64,000 bases of DNA from Symsagittifera roscoffensis (Eukaryota; Xenacoelomorpha; Acoela; Convolutidae): the NCBI RefSeq assembly GCF_963678635.1, contig NC_087063.1, forward strand, positions 14,887,006-14,951,005, in the 5' to 3' direction. Under the pieces are notes generated by a model. That model was not told the origin of the DNA and made no database searches. It was given only the letters and a program-made list of their open reading frames with translations. Each line of letters begins with the position of its first letter. Positions within the stretch are counted from its first letter, which is position 1. Positions 11,254 through 21,179 of this stretch are shown here, in pieces. The position numbers and the translations under genes are program-made.

Positions 11254-13240
11254 ATTTTTAGTCTTCATACCACGATCATCTGCAAAAAACAGAAAAAAAA
11301 ATAAAAAATAAAAACTTGTTAAAATTATTCTAAACTTCATTAATATTTTCCACAAAATATTCTGATAAAATTTATACCAAATGTAGTAAATTAATTTATA
11401 AATTATTCCCCCATAAAGCAGTAAATTTAAATATGATGAAAATTTATAACTTTAAATTTCCCCAAAAACTAGCAGTAAAATGGAAATTCTATGTAATAAA
11501 TTAATAAAATAAAAAAGCAGTACTAACCTTTTGATATTTTCATTCACTCGCACAAGAATTCTATCCAAACTCGCACAGCTCGCCCACGAAGAATTGTTTA
11601 AATAATGAATTTCAGTTTCAAGTTTTCACACTCAACAACTCTAACACACGATAACAAGTTTCAAACTTTCCTTTAACCCGGTTGGAAAGGAATTATATAC
11701 TAAAACAAACTAACCAACGCAGCTTACTAAACACCACAAATCATAAAATAACAGCATGACTAAGAAAAGAAAACCAACGGTACCCAAACCGGATTAAACT
11801 AGTTTAAAACTGGATAATTTATTTTTTTGAAGACTATTATAAAGTCTAAGAAAGAAATAATAAAACACAAAAAAGTCGAAAGACAAACCCATAACAAAAA
11901 CAATTTGATTTTTGAAAAAAGGACACAACCAAAGGAACATAAGAAAGACCAACATAAACCCAACTTAAAACGTTATCACATAACAGGACCTCTCAAAGAA
12001 ACAGCGCGAAATCATACTCCCACCCCTGGCCTAACCCACCAGAGAGGACGTCCTGAGCATGCTCTATAGCCGGCCTAACCCACCGCTCTACATCCACGCT
12101 TTGTGACCACACTTCTATTTTTAATAAGAGGTACTCAAGGGTGAGTAACTCTTCAAAATAACCGAACTAAAACAAAATGCTTTCGTGAAAACAACTAACT
12201 AAATTCATAATTAAAAAACTGAACTAATAAAAATTTTATACAATGTAAATTATACCTTGCAGTATGTAGATCAGCACACAACAACAAAGACGAACATCCA
12301 AAGACAAAATGACCCCACTACACTCGAACAAGAATGGCTAACCACAACCGATATGCCGTCCACAATCACAACTCAAAGGATTTAGAGTACGACTTGAATT
12401 CGCAGAAAAGGACTTCATTGAACTAGACCAATGACCACCTCGATGTTCAAGTACACGTACAGATCCGAGTTACAAGGCATCCCCTCCACGCACAATCTCC
12501 ACGCCATTCCCAGACGAGGTTGAACACAAAACAAGTTCTCTACATAATACAGAAAAACCCGTCATAGCAAACCATTTTGAAATCATATTGATTTCATTGG
12601 GAAACACAGTCGTTGTCACAAGAAGACACAACGATTAATGCCCCAAACTCCAGCGTCCTGGAACTTCCCTAACAAGAGGAACCGGACAAGAATACGATGT
12701 TCGCCGAATACCAACGTTCATCATCCATCCTTTGAATTGCAGAAAGATAATTCTAAAAAACTCTGTAAAACCCGGATGGGTGGAACCTGATCTAAACTAC
12801 ATTTTATAATTGGATAAACTGGATATTTTACCACTGTAAAATATTTAATATTAACCAGTCATAATCCATCTAACTAACAACCCACTTATTTGTAAGTGCT
12901 GAAATTACTTGTAATTTCAGCACCAGAGAGATTTGAATTTAACTTAGAAATTAGTTGTCTCTCCAAGAGAACTTCAGCAGCCGCAACAAACCAGTATACC
13001 CTAGATCTATTGAGCCTAGCAGAGACTAGTTAAACACCATGAGACTAGAAAGTATAAGAGTAAGATTAGGATCGGTATTAGACTAAGAAGTTGCACGAAT
13101 CTATCCGGCCGAAAATAAGATAGCGTGACGAGCAGACGGTGTACCCTATCCGAAATTACTCTATGAGTTAACCACATCGGTCCTAACTCAGTAGGAGGGG
13201 GGATTTTCATTAGAAGATACCATAGGAGGGGGGATAGTTA
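11254..13240 (+). repeat. Probable 3' UTR/LTR region of the envelope-bearing element
   Basis: About 2 kb without a convincing gene; an 80-codon basic ORF at 11,827-12,069 has no recognisable content. Visible structure: A-rich tracts at 11,283-11,315 followed by a TG; three GCAGTAAA-like repeats at 11,419-11,520; the stem CTTTCC/GGAAAG near 11,670-11,695; the phrase GGCCTAACCCACC twice (near 12,030 and 12,075); a perfect hairpin at 12,896-12,923; and two copies of AGGAGGGGGGA (13,194-13,204 and 13,226-13,235). The G-rich copies resemble polypurine tracts and the last is followed by AGTTAAC. LTR ends cannot be fixed because the partner LTR is outside the window. Confidence 0.4.
12896..12923. 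repeat. Perfect 13-bp inverted repeat (hairpin)
   Basis: GTGCTGAAATTAC and GTAATTTCAGCAC are exact reverse complements separated by TT. A second, weaker stem (GAGAGA/TCTCTC) surrounds the next 40 bases. It may be a structured RNA element or a protein-binding palindrome in the LTR-like region. Confidence 0.6.
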
Positions 13241-13259
13241 ACAAGATCCGCGGATTTAA

Positions 13260-13265
13260 TTTATT
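13260..13265 (-). promoter_or_regulatory. Polyadenylation signal of the PDZ-PH gene
   Basis: On the minus strand the hexamer AATAAA lies about 140 bases after the stop codon of the host gene (13,406-13,408). This spacing fits a short 3' UTR and limits how far the neighbouring retroelement can extend to the right. Confidence 0.55.
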
Positions 13266-13405
13266 TGCAACAACTGATAATAAGTCTTTTAGAGACTTCA
13301 GTTTTTTTTGGTTCTGGTTTTTTTTCTGGATTGTTACAGCTATTTAGGCGCTTTCATAACATTGCAAAAATGAAATGAGAAAAATAAGCATAGTTGATTT
13401 TGAAT

Positions 13406-14036
13406 TTATCGAATTAGCCCATTTATCCAAAGCTGCAATGAGTTTCTAATTGCGAAACTCCATCGATGTTTCTCGCTCGGGGAAGAAAAATGCAGAGCTA
13501 ATGGCGGATGGGCTATTTCGGGTATTGGAATCAACAAAGCTGTCAAATCGTCGGCTTCGTTGCTAATAGTATACCCATGCAATAGCATAGCTCCGTCACT
13601 TTGAAGCGAATCTAGACTCTCGTAGCAATAAAGAACTGCATCTTTGAGAGTGCAATAACACTTTCGGGAAACATTATTGGGACAATTTTGATGGTAATTA
13701 GACGAGGGTTGAGGATAGTTTTGTTCCACAATTGACGATGATATAGTTATAAAACCACTGCATTCTGGGTTCATAATTTGACCCACCGAGCAGCTGAACT
13801 CGAATCGGAAAACTCCACACCATATACTTTCCGACTCCCGTTTCGAACTGGAGGTCAATGACCTCATCCACCGCCTGAAATCTTCATCGACTGAAGAGTG
13901 AAAGGTGTGAACAGATAGAGGGTTCTGCTCTGTGTTTATGATTTGGAAACTGAACGGTTTGCTCGTGTCGGGACTTCGCTCTACAATGCAGTTTGTAACT
14001 AGGATTACAAATGAAGGTATCAGCTCCGAGGCAGTT
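13406..14036 (-). CDS. Host gene exon 9: end of first PH domain, second PH domain, stop
   Basis: The acceptor TTTTTTTCAG starts a 631-base terminal exon. It finishes the first PH domain (PFSFQI, then the C-terminal helix RRWMRSLTSS). It then encodes a second PH domain from CSGFITI through RKCYCTLKDAVLYCYESL to the Trp-containing helix EKHRWSFAIRNSLQLWI. The stop is TAA at 13,406-13,408, nine residues after the helix tryptophan. The insert between the first strands of the second PH is long (Asn, Gln, Pro rich). A rearranged fragment of this exon lies in the neighbouring intron near 14,916-14,985. Confidence 0.85.
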
Positions 14037-14319
14037 CTGAAAAAAATTCTATCAACTGTGCTAAAAGTAAATTATTTGAACAATAAATCAACAGCTGATT
14101 GATTTTGTCAAAACTATTCATTGCCTAGACAAATTATTGATTTTGTTTGGCCGATATTTTTGGGACTCCTAGTTTGCTTAGTGTAGTGTATTTGAAAAAG
14201 TACCGAACTCTTCCAAAGTTTGCTGGTTTTTCAAAGCATATAAGGACTGTAAACATTTGCAAATATATATACTTTTGCAATATTTCTTCTTGCAATTGAT
14301 CATTTTTTTTGGAATATAC

Positions 14320-14569
14320 CTGTATGCGTATAGAATTCCATCCTGCTTCAGCACAAAAAACCATCTGAGCCATCCTAGAGATGAGTCATGTTTGAAAAGA
14401 TATCCAGAGTCCATGATCATCTGTTTGCAGTCATTGTTGAGACACGAAGACACAGGTGACGCAATAATCATGCTCACTTGGCCATCATTACGTAACAATT
14501 GCGCAACATAGCCATGTGGCTCATTCCACACATCTTCCCCGTTGATCACTGCTATCATGTCGCCCACAT
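14320..14569 (-). CDS. Host gene exon 8: second half of PDZ and start of first PH domain
   Basis: The acceptor TTTATCAG and donor TACAG|GTATAT bound 250 bases. The exon begins with the PDZ part GDMIAVINGEDV and continues through the last helix (GYVAQLLRNDGQVSMIIA). After a short Cys-containing linker it opens a PH domain with SGYLFKHDSSLGWLRWFFVL, the typical first strands. One base from exon 9 completes the last arginine codon. The intron before it is about 9.6 kb to the nearer exon 7 copy and contains the complete LTR element. Confidence 0.85.
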
Positions 14570-14915
14570 CTGATAAACAATTTCTAAGTCAGACACTACA
14601 AATCATTTTATTCCAATTTTCTATCACAAATTCTATGAAAAGCAAGGTAGTGCATATAATCAAACCTTAAAATTTAGGCAATGTATGCCAGCTAAAGAGA
14701 ATAATTTTTTTATATATTCGTAAATTTATCTTTATCCCATAGATGCTACCAAACCCATCTTTATAAGCTTAAGACACACTATTGTGAGGGGCTACATATT
14801 TACATGTCAATCAATTTAGTTGCTATCCATTTATTACTTATCTCTGTATAATTAAGTGTGATTTGGTACCTGCGTGTCAATCAGTCTAGATCTGTCTAGC
14901 TGTTATGTGTTGAGT

Positions 14916-14985
14916 GAAAGGTGTGAACAGATAGAGGGTTCTGCTCTGTGGAACTGAACGGTTTCCAAATCATAAACAGAGTCTT
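14916..14985. repeat. Rearranged duplicate of a host exon 9 fragment
   Basis: About 40 bases starting GAGTGAAAGGTGTGAACAG repeat exon 9 (13,898-13,937) directly. They are followed by ACTGAACGGTTT and then by CCAAATCATAAACAGAG, which is the reverse complement of exon sequence near 13,936-13,952. The copy is therefore a direct plus inverted composite with no coding value. Confidence 0.7.
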
Positions 14986-15090
14986 ATTTATGCGAACAGA
15001 GTTCAGAGTCTTATTTATGCGAACTAGAAATCAGTTGAATTAACACTTAACAGGAACGTTTTTTCTATCCCTTGTTACTATACTGTAATT

Positions 15091-15430
15091 CAGGGGGCGG
15101 ATATAGGATTTTCACGAATGTTGGGGGGGGGGGGGGGGGGGTTGGGCGGTTTTTCGAAAACAGTTTCAAAAATTCTGACGACCGTTTTATAGATCGACCA
15201 AATTGATTTTCCGAGCTCTCCCAAATCATCATAAATACCATCTTCCGACCAAATGCTTTTCACCGCAGGCAAACTTTGGTAGAAATAGATCAAAAAGACA
15301 TTTTGAGACACTTTTTAGAAAGTTTTAAACAACAGGTTTTTTGGCGCGCGCTCACCCCACAAAATAAGTATACATTGGCAGCAAAGGCGCCTTAAGAAAA
15401 CTTTAGGGCCAGTTAGCCTACACGGAGTTC
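15091..15430 (+). mobile_element. Non-autonomous DNA-transposon-like repeat, copy 1
   Basis: It starts with CAGGGGGCGGATATAGGATT, similar to the CAGxGGCGGA termini common in hAT transposons. It aligns over about 250 bases with the reverse complement of 40,244 leftward (shared phrases GACCAAAxTGATTTTCCGAG and CCGCAGGCAAA). It also contains the GGCGCCxxAAxxxxAA block seen at 39,122. There is no transposase ORF, so it is probably a MITE or internal deletion derivative. The other end and target-site duplication are not clear. Confidence 0.55.
15123..15141 (+). repeat. Run of 19 G
   Basis: An uninterrupted G homopolymer inside the transposon-like repeat. A matching C-rich run lies in the related copy near 40,210. 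Length is likely polymorphic or poorly resolved by sequencing. Confidence 0.9.
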
Positions 15431-17196
15431 ACAATCCAGTACCAAAAGGGGGGCGTTTTGATGGCGAGGAGGTCGAATCCTTGAAGGGGCATAATTCTGC
15501 CCTCCCTATAAACCCGCCCATCGGCTGAAAGTACAGTGTTTTTATCTAGATGTCAGACAAAACAAGTAATTACTAAACTCAGATGTAAAAAAGCGCTAAA
15601 TGATAAGAACTTGTTTGCAAATAGAGCACAAACTGAGCTTCTATTACTAGTTTTCCTGGAATAAAATCAAGTTTCCACTACCTAAAAAAATTGTTCTTTC
15701 ATACAAGACCTACTCGCTTGCTTTAATTGCTCGAAATTAGACTAAAACTCAAACACGTCAACGTGTTCTTTTCGACGCAGGCAAATTTGCTTGAATTTTT
15801 TCAGTGTCGTTTCGATCATGATTGAAAAGGCTTGATATATTTATTATTCGACCACTTTCAATGATTGTTTTGATTCTATGTGGTAACTGATTGTGGTTGA
15901 ATACAAAAAAGACTGCCTCTCCGCATCATTCGCTAAAATTGGACCAAAACGCAAAAATTTCGAAAACCGTTTGTCTCAACACTCAGAACATTTTTCTGAA
16001 ATAATTTTTGTCGTTCGAATCAAGACCGAAAAAAAACGCAAGGATGTATTTGTCGATCTATTTAATAATTATTTCAGGTACCTGATGTTGCACAAAAACG
16101 AAAAATATCCCGCCGACATTCCCCTTTTTTGTTCAGTTTCTTCCTTGGCTTTGAGCAAACTTAAAGAAAACTCTTTCTTCATTTCTTGAACAAAATTGAA
16201 CTGAAGATCAAAGATAGCCAAAATGTTCTTCACATCACGAAGAAATCTATTTTTTTTTCGCAGCTGCCTACCAACTTATATCACCCGGACACGTCGTTAC
16301 AACTCCAGTTCGGTAATAACTGAAAAAGTTTTTTTTGTGGACATTTTCAGTTGGTATAACTAGATTGATTTGATTGATGTTGATGCAAATACTGAGCTGG
16401 TTCGATCAATTTTCCACAAACAAAAAAAATTCTCTGGCTAAAGTTAAAGAATTTTTGATATCTGTACTTTAATGTTTTTTACTCGAGTCGACAAAATATT
16501 AGTCAAATAACTTTAACTGCTAGTTTTGTGTCTCATACAACTTTATACAATTTGATACATCAATAGACTTTAACAGCATGACAAGCTTCATTACTTTTTA
16601 TGGAGTTGTTTGAATAACATTTTTTCACACATGAAACGATATGACTCGCGATAGGCATGAGAAGCATTTTTCCATAATTGATAGAACCTGTCCATAAAAG
16701 TTTTTGTGTTTCGCTTAATGTGTTTGTATTGTGCCCTACAAATAACAACTAGTGTGAATTTCTCCAAATGAGAAAGCATAAACCTGCCCTCTGCCAATTT
16801 TTGCCCTCTGCCAACCTTTTTTTTTGCTTCCAATTGATTGAACAGCAAAAATATCGCGGATTAAAATTCGGCGTGAAATAAGCCAAATGGGCCAAAGTAT
16901 TGATTCATTACAATCTTGATTTATTGATTATAATAAAATTATAATTAATAAATGTAGTCAAGGTCTGTACCTGGACTACACTTTGGGAAAACGTTAAAAA
17001 TTTTTGCAATCACAGTAAATTTTGTTGCAAATTAGTCATTTGAACATAGAACTGATTGAAAGTAAAAACTGAGAACAAGAACCTTTTTCCTCAGTTTTGG
17101 AACTTTTGTATTACAAAACCGCTAGTGTTATAGTTTTTATAAATGAAAGTTGTATTATAAGCACTTTTTCATGCAACAGAAAATATAATTTGTGAC

Positions 17197-17539
17197 TGAT
17201 AAAATGTTTCTTTGTTACGGATAATTCTACTTAGTTACAAATAAGATATGTTTAAAAAGTGAATTAATCTCTAAATTAAAACATTAAAAAGTGAGCGGTC
17301 ATTCTCTCCGTCGGAGAGAATGAAGATAACAAGGTCATGTCTAAATTAACCAGTTAAGAAACTTTAAGACTAATTAAATGAAATAAGACGAATGGTAAGA
17401 TTCGCAACAGTGACAACATGGGGCTCTCATCCAGGGGCACGTAAAAATAACAATAAATGTATCCAAAATTATCTAAAAACAAGGTCATTGAAAATTTGTT
17501 TGTATAAAATTGAATATTTTTTACATAACTATTTTCCCA
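17197..17539 (-). repeat. 3' LTR of element A
   Basis: 343 bp, beginning TGATAAAATG and ending TTTTCCCA on the plus strand. It contains the perfect inverted repeat TTCTCTCC-GTC-GGAGAGAA near 17,302-17,321. The last pol frame runs into it and stops inside (TAA at 17,521-17,523). No polypurine tract is visible beside it. Confidence 0.9.
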
Positions 17540-18246
17540 GTAGAGGCGATGGAGAATTGATCGGGAGATGAAGGGTACGCTGGGCCCGGTGCGCGGTCCT
17601 CCGGTAGAGTGTCGCAAATGTGGGCCTGGTTCTCCGAGGGAATCTCTCTGAAGGTTAGTGTGGGGGAGCCCGAGCTGTCGCCCTCGTCCAGAAATTTAGG
17701 GTTATTCGCGGAGCCTGGTTGGTTTTCGAACTCGTCTATAATATCTATGTAATATGGCTTACCATAGAATTGTGGGGGACCAACATTTCGACTTGAACGT
17801 CTTAATTTAAATTCGTTACCGGTGATAGTGATTTCCTTAGGATGTCTTTCCTCACTAGTTGCACTTTCGTTAGAGGAGTCCTCTATCTTAAAGACTGGAA
17901 ATTCCACCGGATTTTCTCCTTCCAATGTTTTTGTTGAATCCGAAGGAGTGTTTGGGCCCTCTGTTGTCGTAGCGGTAGAAGATTCGCCAGGTGGGTGTGA
18001 GGTAGTTTGAGGTGCTGGCTTTATACTAATTGGGCATTCCGCTGTATCTGTAGATTGAAGTTGTTCGTCTAAAATCTCAGATTTTATATTAGCTTGATAT
18101 GTTTGAGGAGCTAATGATGGGGAAGGTTCTTCGTTAAAAATGAGGTTATCTGAAATGAAGCGTTTTCTTATCATTTCTCTGCATGGAAAACCGCCCGCAA
18201 TCCATTCCCAATCACTAATGTCCGACGTATCCGACGGAATGAACAT
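17521..18246 (-). CDS. Element A: pol C-terminal tail, ending inside the 3' LTR
   Basis: This 241-codon frame is acidic and Ser/Pro rich. Near residues 150-170 it has LRRSSRNVGPPQFYGKPYY, a pattern common at the extreme end of gypsy-type Pol (Arg/Ser then PPxxYG). It represents the tail after the integrase C-terminal domain. The last residues are encoded by the LTR. The apparent start is only the first possible start after a frame break near 18,250-18,440. It has no enzymatic role that I can name. Confidence 0.55.
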   Translation of the reverse strand: MFIPSDTSDISDWEWIAGGFPCREMIRKRFISDNLIFNEEPSPSLAPQTYQANIKSEILDEQLQSTDTAECPISIKPAPQTTSHPPGESSTATTTEGPNTPSDSTKTLEGENPVEFPVFKIEDSSNESATSEERHPKEITITGNEFKLRRSSRNVGPPQFYGKPYYIDIIDEFENQPGSANNPKFLDEGDSSGSPTLTFREIPSENQAHICDTLPEDRAPGPAYPSSPDQFSIASTGKIVM

Positions 18247-18443
18247 GGATTCGTCACCTACTAAGTATCTTGTGTTCGAAGTCGAGGCTTTATTTCGGTT
18301 TCGCTTCGATTTGTTGAATTTAGTAGGCTGTTTTGTTCCTCTAGATCTGGTGGTGACCGGGGTGAAAGACTCTGTGTGTCGTCCTGTCTTAATGTCTGGT
18401 TTCCGCGTCTGTTGTGTCTTCGCTTTGTTTGTCTTTCTTGTAC

Positions 18444-18890
18444 CTAATGTAAATCACTGTTAGAAAAAGAGGGAAATGAGATATTTCCTTTGAACGAACG
18501 GATTGTAGAGGATTTAGACTTTGAGATGGCGATGTCCGATTTTCTAATGATTTTTCCGTCGGATAGTTCAACCGTGGATTTTGTTGAGTTTATTATTTTC
18601 TGACCTAGTTGTTTATAGAAGGGATTTCCATTTAAACTTCCGTTGGTTTTTCGTAGTAAATTACCTTTAAACGGACTGTTTAAGGACACTCGGGAAGATG
18701 AAGGTTTTGAGGTTGTAGGAAGGTCTGAGTCGTAGCCTTTCTCCAATGGTGACTGGTTCTTTTTCGGTACAAGGAAGTCTTTGTATCCGTCCTCTATCCG
18801 ATCGTCAGCATTCCAGTCAAGGGCCCTTTCTCTGCTTAAGATCGACTTCCCTTTGTCTAAAAATCCACCGGATAATTTACTAGATGCCAA
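18444..18890 (-). pseudogene. Element A: integrase C-terminal domain region
   Basis: This 148-residue frame contains NPFYKQLGQKIINSTKSTV followed by ELSDGKIIRKSDI. It resembles the small beta-rich domain at the end of gypsy integrases, where a phenylalanine-containing block precedes a 'T-x-V-x-L-x-DG' strand pair. It lies between the catalytic core (ends about 19,025) and the pol tail. Frame breaks occur on both sides (18,900-19,020 and 18,250-18,440). Confidence 0.5.
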
Positions 18891-19022
18891 TTGCTTCCAG
18901 ATCGTGTTCGGTTTTCTATTAAAGTGTATTTCGAACGGTAAGCATTTTATTTTTTATTGAAAGGAAGATCGTAAATTCCAAATGATTTTCGAAATGGCAG
19001 TTTGTAATGTAGGTTTTTGTTG

Positions 19023-19730
19023 TTATAAAGACATTGCTAATAATTTGATTTTTACAGTATGAACAAGTTTTTCTACAAGACCGTTAGAACGATGGTCCCC
19101 AACTATACAAAATATTAATTTGATATTAAGAGAATTGCAAAATAATTTAAAATCCTGACTAGTAAAACAGGATGCGTGGTCAACACGAATAGAGTTAGGA
19201 ATCCCATGGAGATAAAAATAATCTTGAAGGAATTCGGTTACCGTGTTTGATGACGTTGAAGAGGTAATTTTTGCTGATGGGAATTTTGAAAAACGATCTA
19301 TACATAATAAGATGTATTTATTGTTTCCCCAATTGTTATCTAATGGACCGGCAAAATCAAGGTTTAATTCCTCATAAGGTTTAAATAAAGTAGGAAGTTC
19401 GCTAATTTGTGTAGTTGGTATGATGTTTTTTATATTCTTACCGGTTTGGGTGCATTGTGTGCAATTAATCCCATGGAAGTAAATTTGCCGGTTTATATGT
19501 GGCCACCAAATATATTGTGCCAGGTATTTCATACCGAATTGGCCAGGGTGAGATTCATGTAAAGTTTTTAAAACGGCGTTTCTAAGTGTAAACGGAATAA
19601 CCAATTTTCCATCCATATATAATAGTCCGTCGGATTCATGAAGGTCTTTCGAAAATTGGTGTAAGTAACGGGAATTTGCGTTGATGTTTTCTACTTTTTT
19701 TTGTAAAGCCTTCACAATTGGGTTTATCAT
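19023..19730 (-). CDS. Element A: integrase zinc-binding and catalytic core
   Basis: The 235-codon frame carries the HHCC zinc module (LHESHPGQFGMKYLAQYIWW ... CTQC). The DDE core has acidic residues in LNLDFAGPL, IRVDHASCF and NGLVEKLVHT. This enzyme would insert the cDNA. The core is complete, but the frame begins after a shift near 19,700-19,730 from the upstream linker and stops just after the core. This integrase clearly differs from the one in the chimeric element (IRNDQGTGF). Confidence 0.9.
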   Translation of the reverse strand: MINPIVKALQKKVENINANSRYLHQFSKDLHESDGLLYMDGKLVIPFTLRNAVLKTLHESHPGQFGMKYLAQYIWWPHINRQIYFHGINCTQCTQTGKNIKNIIPTTQISELPTLFKPYEELNLDFAGPLDNNWGNNKYILLCIDRFSKFPSAKITSSTSSNTVTEFLQDYFYLHGIPNSIRVDHASCFTSQDFKLFCNSLNIKLIFCIVGDHRSNGLVEKLVHTVKIKLLAMSL

Positions 19731-20388
19731 CTTCCGTTAATAAAGCAACCAACTTTGCATTGAATAAAGTATTTAAATCCAGAGGTCTTTCAAGTAGCTT
19801 GAGGTTTTCTCGAAATTTAGTTACTAACTTTTTGTGCTCTGAGGAAATTTGGAAATCAATAGAGACCTGTATCCCGGAGGTGGACGGATTTACTACAATT
19901 TGGTTATTTGACATATTTACACTATTTATAAGTTTGAAATCCGAAGGATTACTAATTAAGCTACTGTTAATAATTAAAAAATAAATGAAGGCTGAATTTG
20001 ATAGAAGGATTTTAGTAGAATCTGTGCTTGAGAAATCCGAGGGAATACATTTAGAGTTACAAAATTCTGTTCTATAGTGTTTTTGATTGCAGATTGAGAT
20101 GGAAGAATTGACGAAATTCAATGCTGTAATTATTACGTGATTTCGTAATTTCGTGTACTGGGAATTTTCCGAAATTGAATTAATTGAATTACGTAATGAA
20201 TTCTCATTATCCAAAGGATTGAGTGCATTATATATTTTTTTGGTAGTTGCAACTACGAATTCTTCGTCGTAATGTGATGGAGAAGTTGCTTTACCCAAAG
20301 GAGACTTGAAATTAAATCGGTAAAACCCATATCTTTTCCCGCTAAATGCTTGATAGTAAAATTGAATGGTAGAAGACGATCTACCCAT
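19636..20388 (-). pseudogene. Element A: RNase H to integrase linker
   Basis: This 250-codon frame runs from the end of RNase H to the start of integrase. It contains no catalytic motif; composition is Ser, Asn and Ile rich with a moderately conserved look (QISSEHKKLVTKFRENLKLL). It overlaps the RNase H frame at its start and the integrase frame at its end, marking two frame breaks (about 20,260-20,390 and 19,640-19,730). It is an unusually long spacer for gypsy Pol. Confidence 0.5.
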
Positions 20389-21170
20389 CTTGTCAATCGG
20401 CTATGGTACGTTTTGTTTCCGTGATTAGGTGACAAAGGGGAAAGGAGAGCTTTGTGGTCGGCAATAATTTCGAATTCGGAGCCGTAGAGATAATTTTTGT
20501 AATGTTCCACCGCCCATATAACTCCTAATAACTCTAATTCGTTTGTTGAATATTTGGATTCATGAGGATTTAAAAATCTTGAAGCAAATGACACTGTTTT
20601 CCAAACGTTTTCATGGAGTTGTTCAAGGGATGCACCTAACCCATTATGTGAAGCATCGGTTTTTACTCTCGTGGGCTTTTTTACGTCGAAGTGGGTGTTT
20701 TCAGTAAGATTTACTATTTCTGGTTCAATCTTATCGAATGCTTTTGAGTGATCTTCATTCCAAAGGAAAATTGACTTCTTGTTTAAAAGAGGTCTAAGCG
20801 GGCTTCCGAGGGATGCTAAATTTGGTACAAATTTAATGTACTGATTAGTTGACCCGAAGAATGATCTTAACTCTTTTAGATTCTTTGGAATTGGAATATC
20901 TTTGATTGCCTTGGTTTTATCGAATAGTGGGGCGATTCCGGTTTTCGATATTTTAAAGCCAAGCCATTCGATTTCTTTTTGAAAGAATTTGCATTTCGAC
21001 CATTTAACTGCGAAATTGTAACTATCTAGCGTTGATAAAATTTTATAAACAATTTTCTTGTGATCGTTAAATCTTCCTTTGGAAGCGACTAATATGTCGT
21101 CAAGGTAACAATTTGTAAAAGGAATATTTCCCAGAGTTGAGTCCATGACTCTTTGAAACTTGTTTGGCAT
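20253..21170 (-). CDS. Element A: RT palm C-terminal part and RNase H
   Basis: The frame opens at MPNKFQRVMDS, immediately after an in-frame TGA. It contains the RT active site CYLDDILVA, the FLGF-like WLGFKIS, and RNase H motifs TDASHNGLGA, STNELELLGVIWAVEHYKN and IADHKAL. The product would finish reverse transcription and digest the template RNA. The end (GKDMGFTDLISS) is lost by a frameshift, since the matching 'SPLGKATS' is in another frame. The TGA that separates it from the first RT half is shared by all related copies in the window. Confidence 0.88.
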   Translation of the reverse strand: MPNKFQRVMDSTLGNIPFTNCYLDDILVASKGRFNDHKKIVYKILSTLDSYNFAVKWSKCKFFQKEIEWLGFKISKTGIAPLFDKTKAIKDIPIPKNLKELRSFFGSTNQYIKFVPNLASLGSPLRPLLNKKSIFLWNEDHSKAFDKIEPEIVNLTENTHFDVKKPTRVKTDASHNGLGASLEQLHENVWKTVSFASRFLNPHESKYSTNELELLGVIWAVEHYKNYLYGSEFEIIADHKALLSPLSPNHGNKTYHSRLTRWVDRLLPFNFTIKHLAGKDMGFTDLISSLLWVKQLLHHITTKNS

Positions 21171-21179
21171 ATCGCCGAG

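Larger units (their letters stand above)
1..13240 (+). mobile_element. Decayed envelope-bearing Ty3/gypsy-type LTR retroelement (3' two-thirds)
   Basis: The gene order protease, RT, RNase H, integrase, then an envelope-like glycoprotein matches a Ty3/gypsy-type element that has become retrovirus-like. The gag gene and 5' LTR lie left of the window. Nearly every ORF is broken by single-base frameshifts or stops, so this is an old copy, yet the RT and integrase catalytic motifs remain readable. The coding strand is strongly A-rich with few G, unlike the neighbouring host exons. The right boundary is uncertain. It must lie left of about 13,250, where the 3' end of the minus-strand host gene begins. 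No LTR pair is visible because the 5' LTR is outside the window. Confidence 0.85.
14570..17196. other. Intron sequence with a transposon-like repeat and exon fragment
   Basis: This part of the host intron holds no convincing gene; small ORFs near 15,893-16,189 and 16,560-16,848 have no recognisable content. Contents seen: the exon 9 fragment near 14,916-14,985; a 20-base direct repeat AGAGTCTTATTTATGCGAAC twice near 14,980 and 15,010; a hAT-like repeat starting at 15,091 with a run of 19 G; and otherwise AT-rich sequence. Confidence 0.5.

Noticed and set aside
13194-13235. Two AGGAGGGGGGA tracts as polypurine tracts defining an LTR start at about 13,236
   Set aside because: The host 3' end begins within 30 bases, leaving no room for an LTR to the right; the tracts may be internal to or at the end of the LTR instead.
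15893-16189. Plus-strand ORF of 98 codons in the host intron
   Set aside because: No recognisable motif, no splice partner, and it lies on the strand opposite to the gene.
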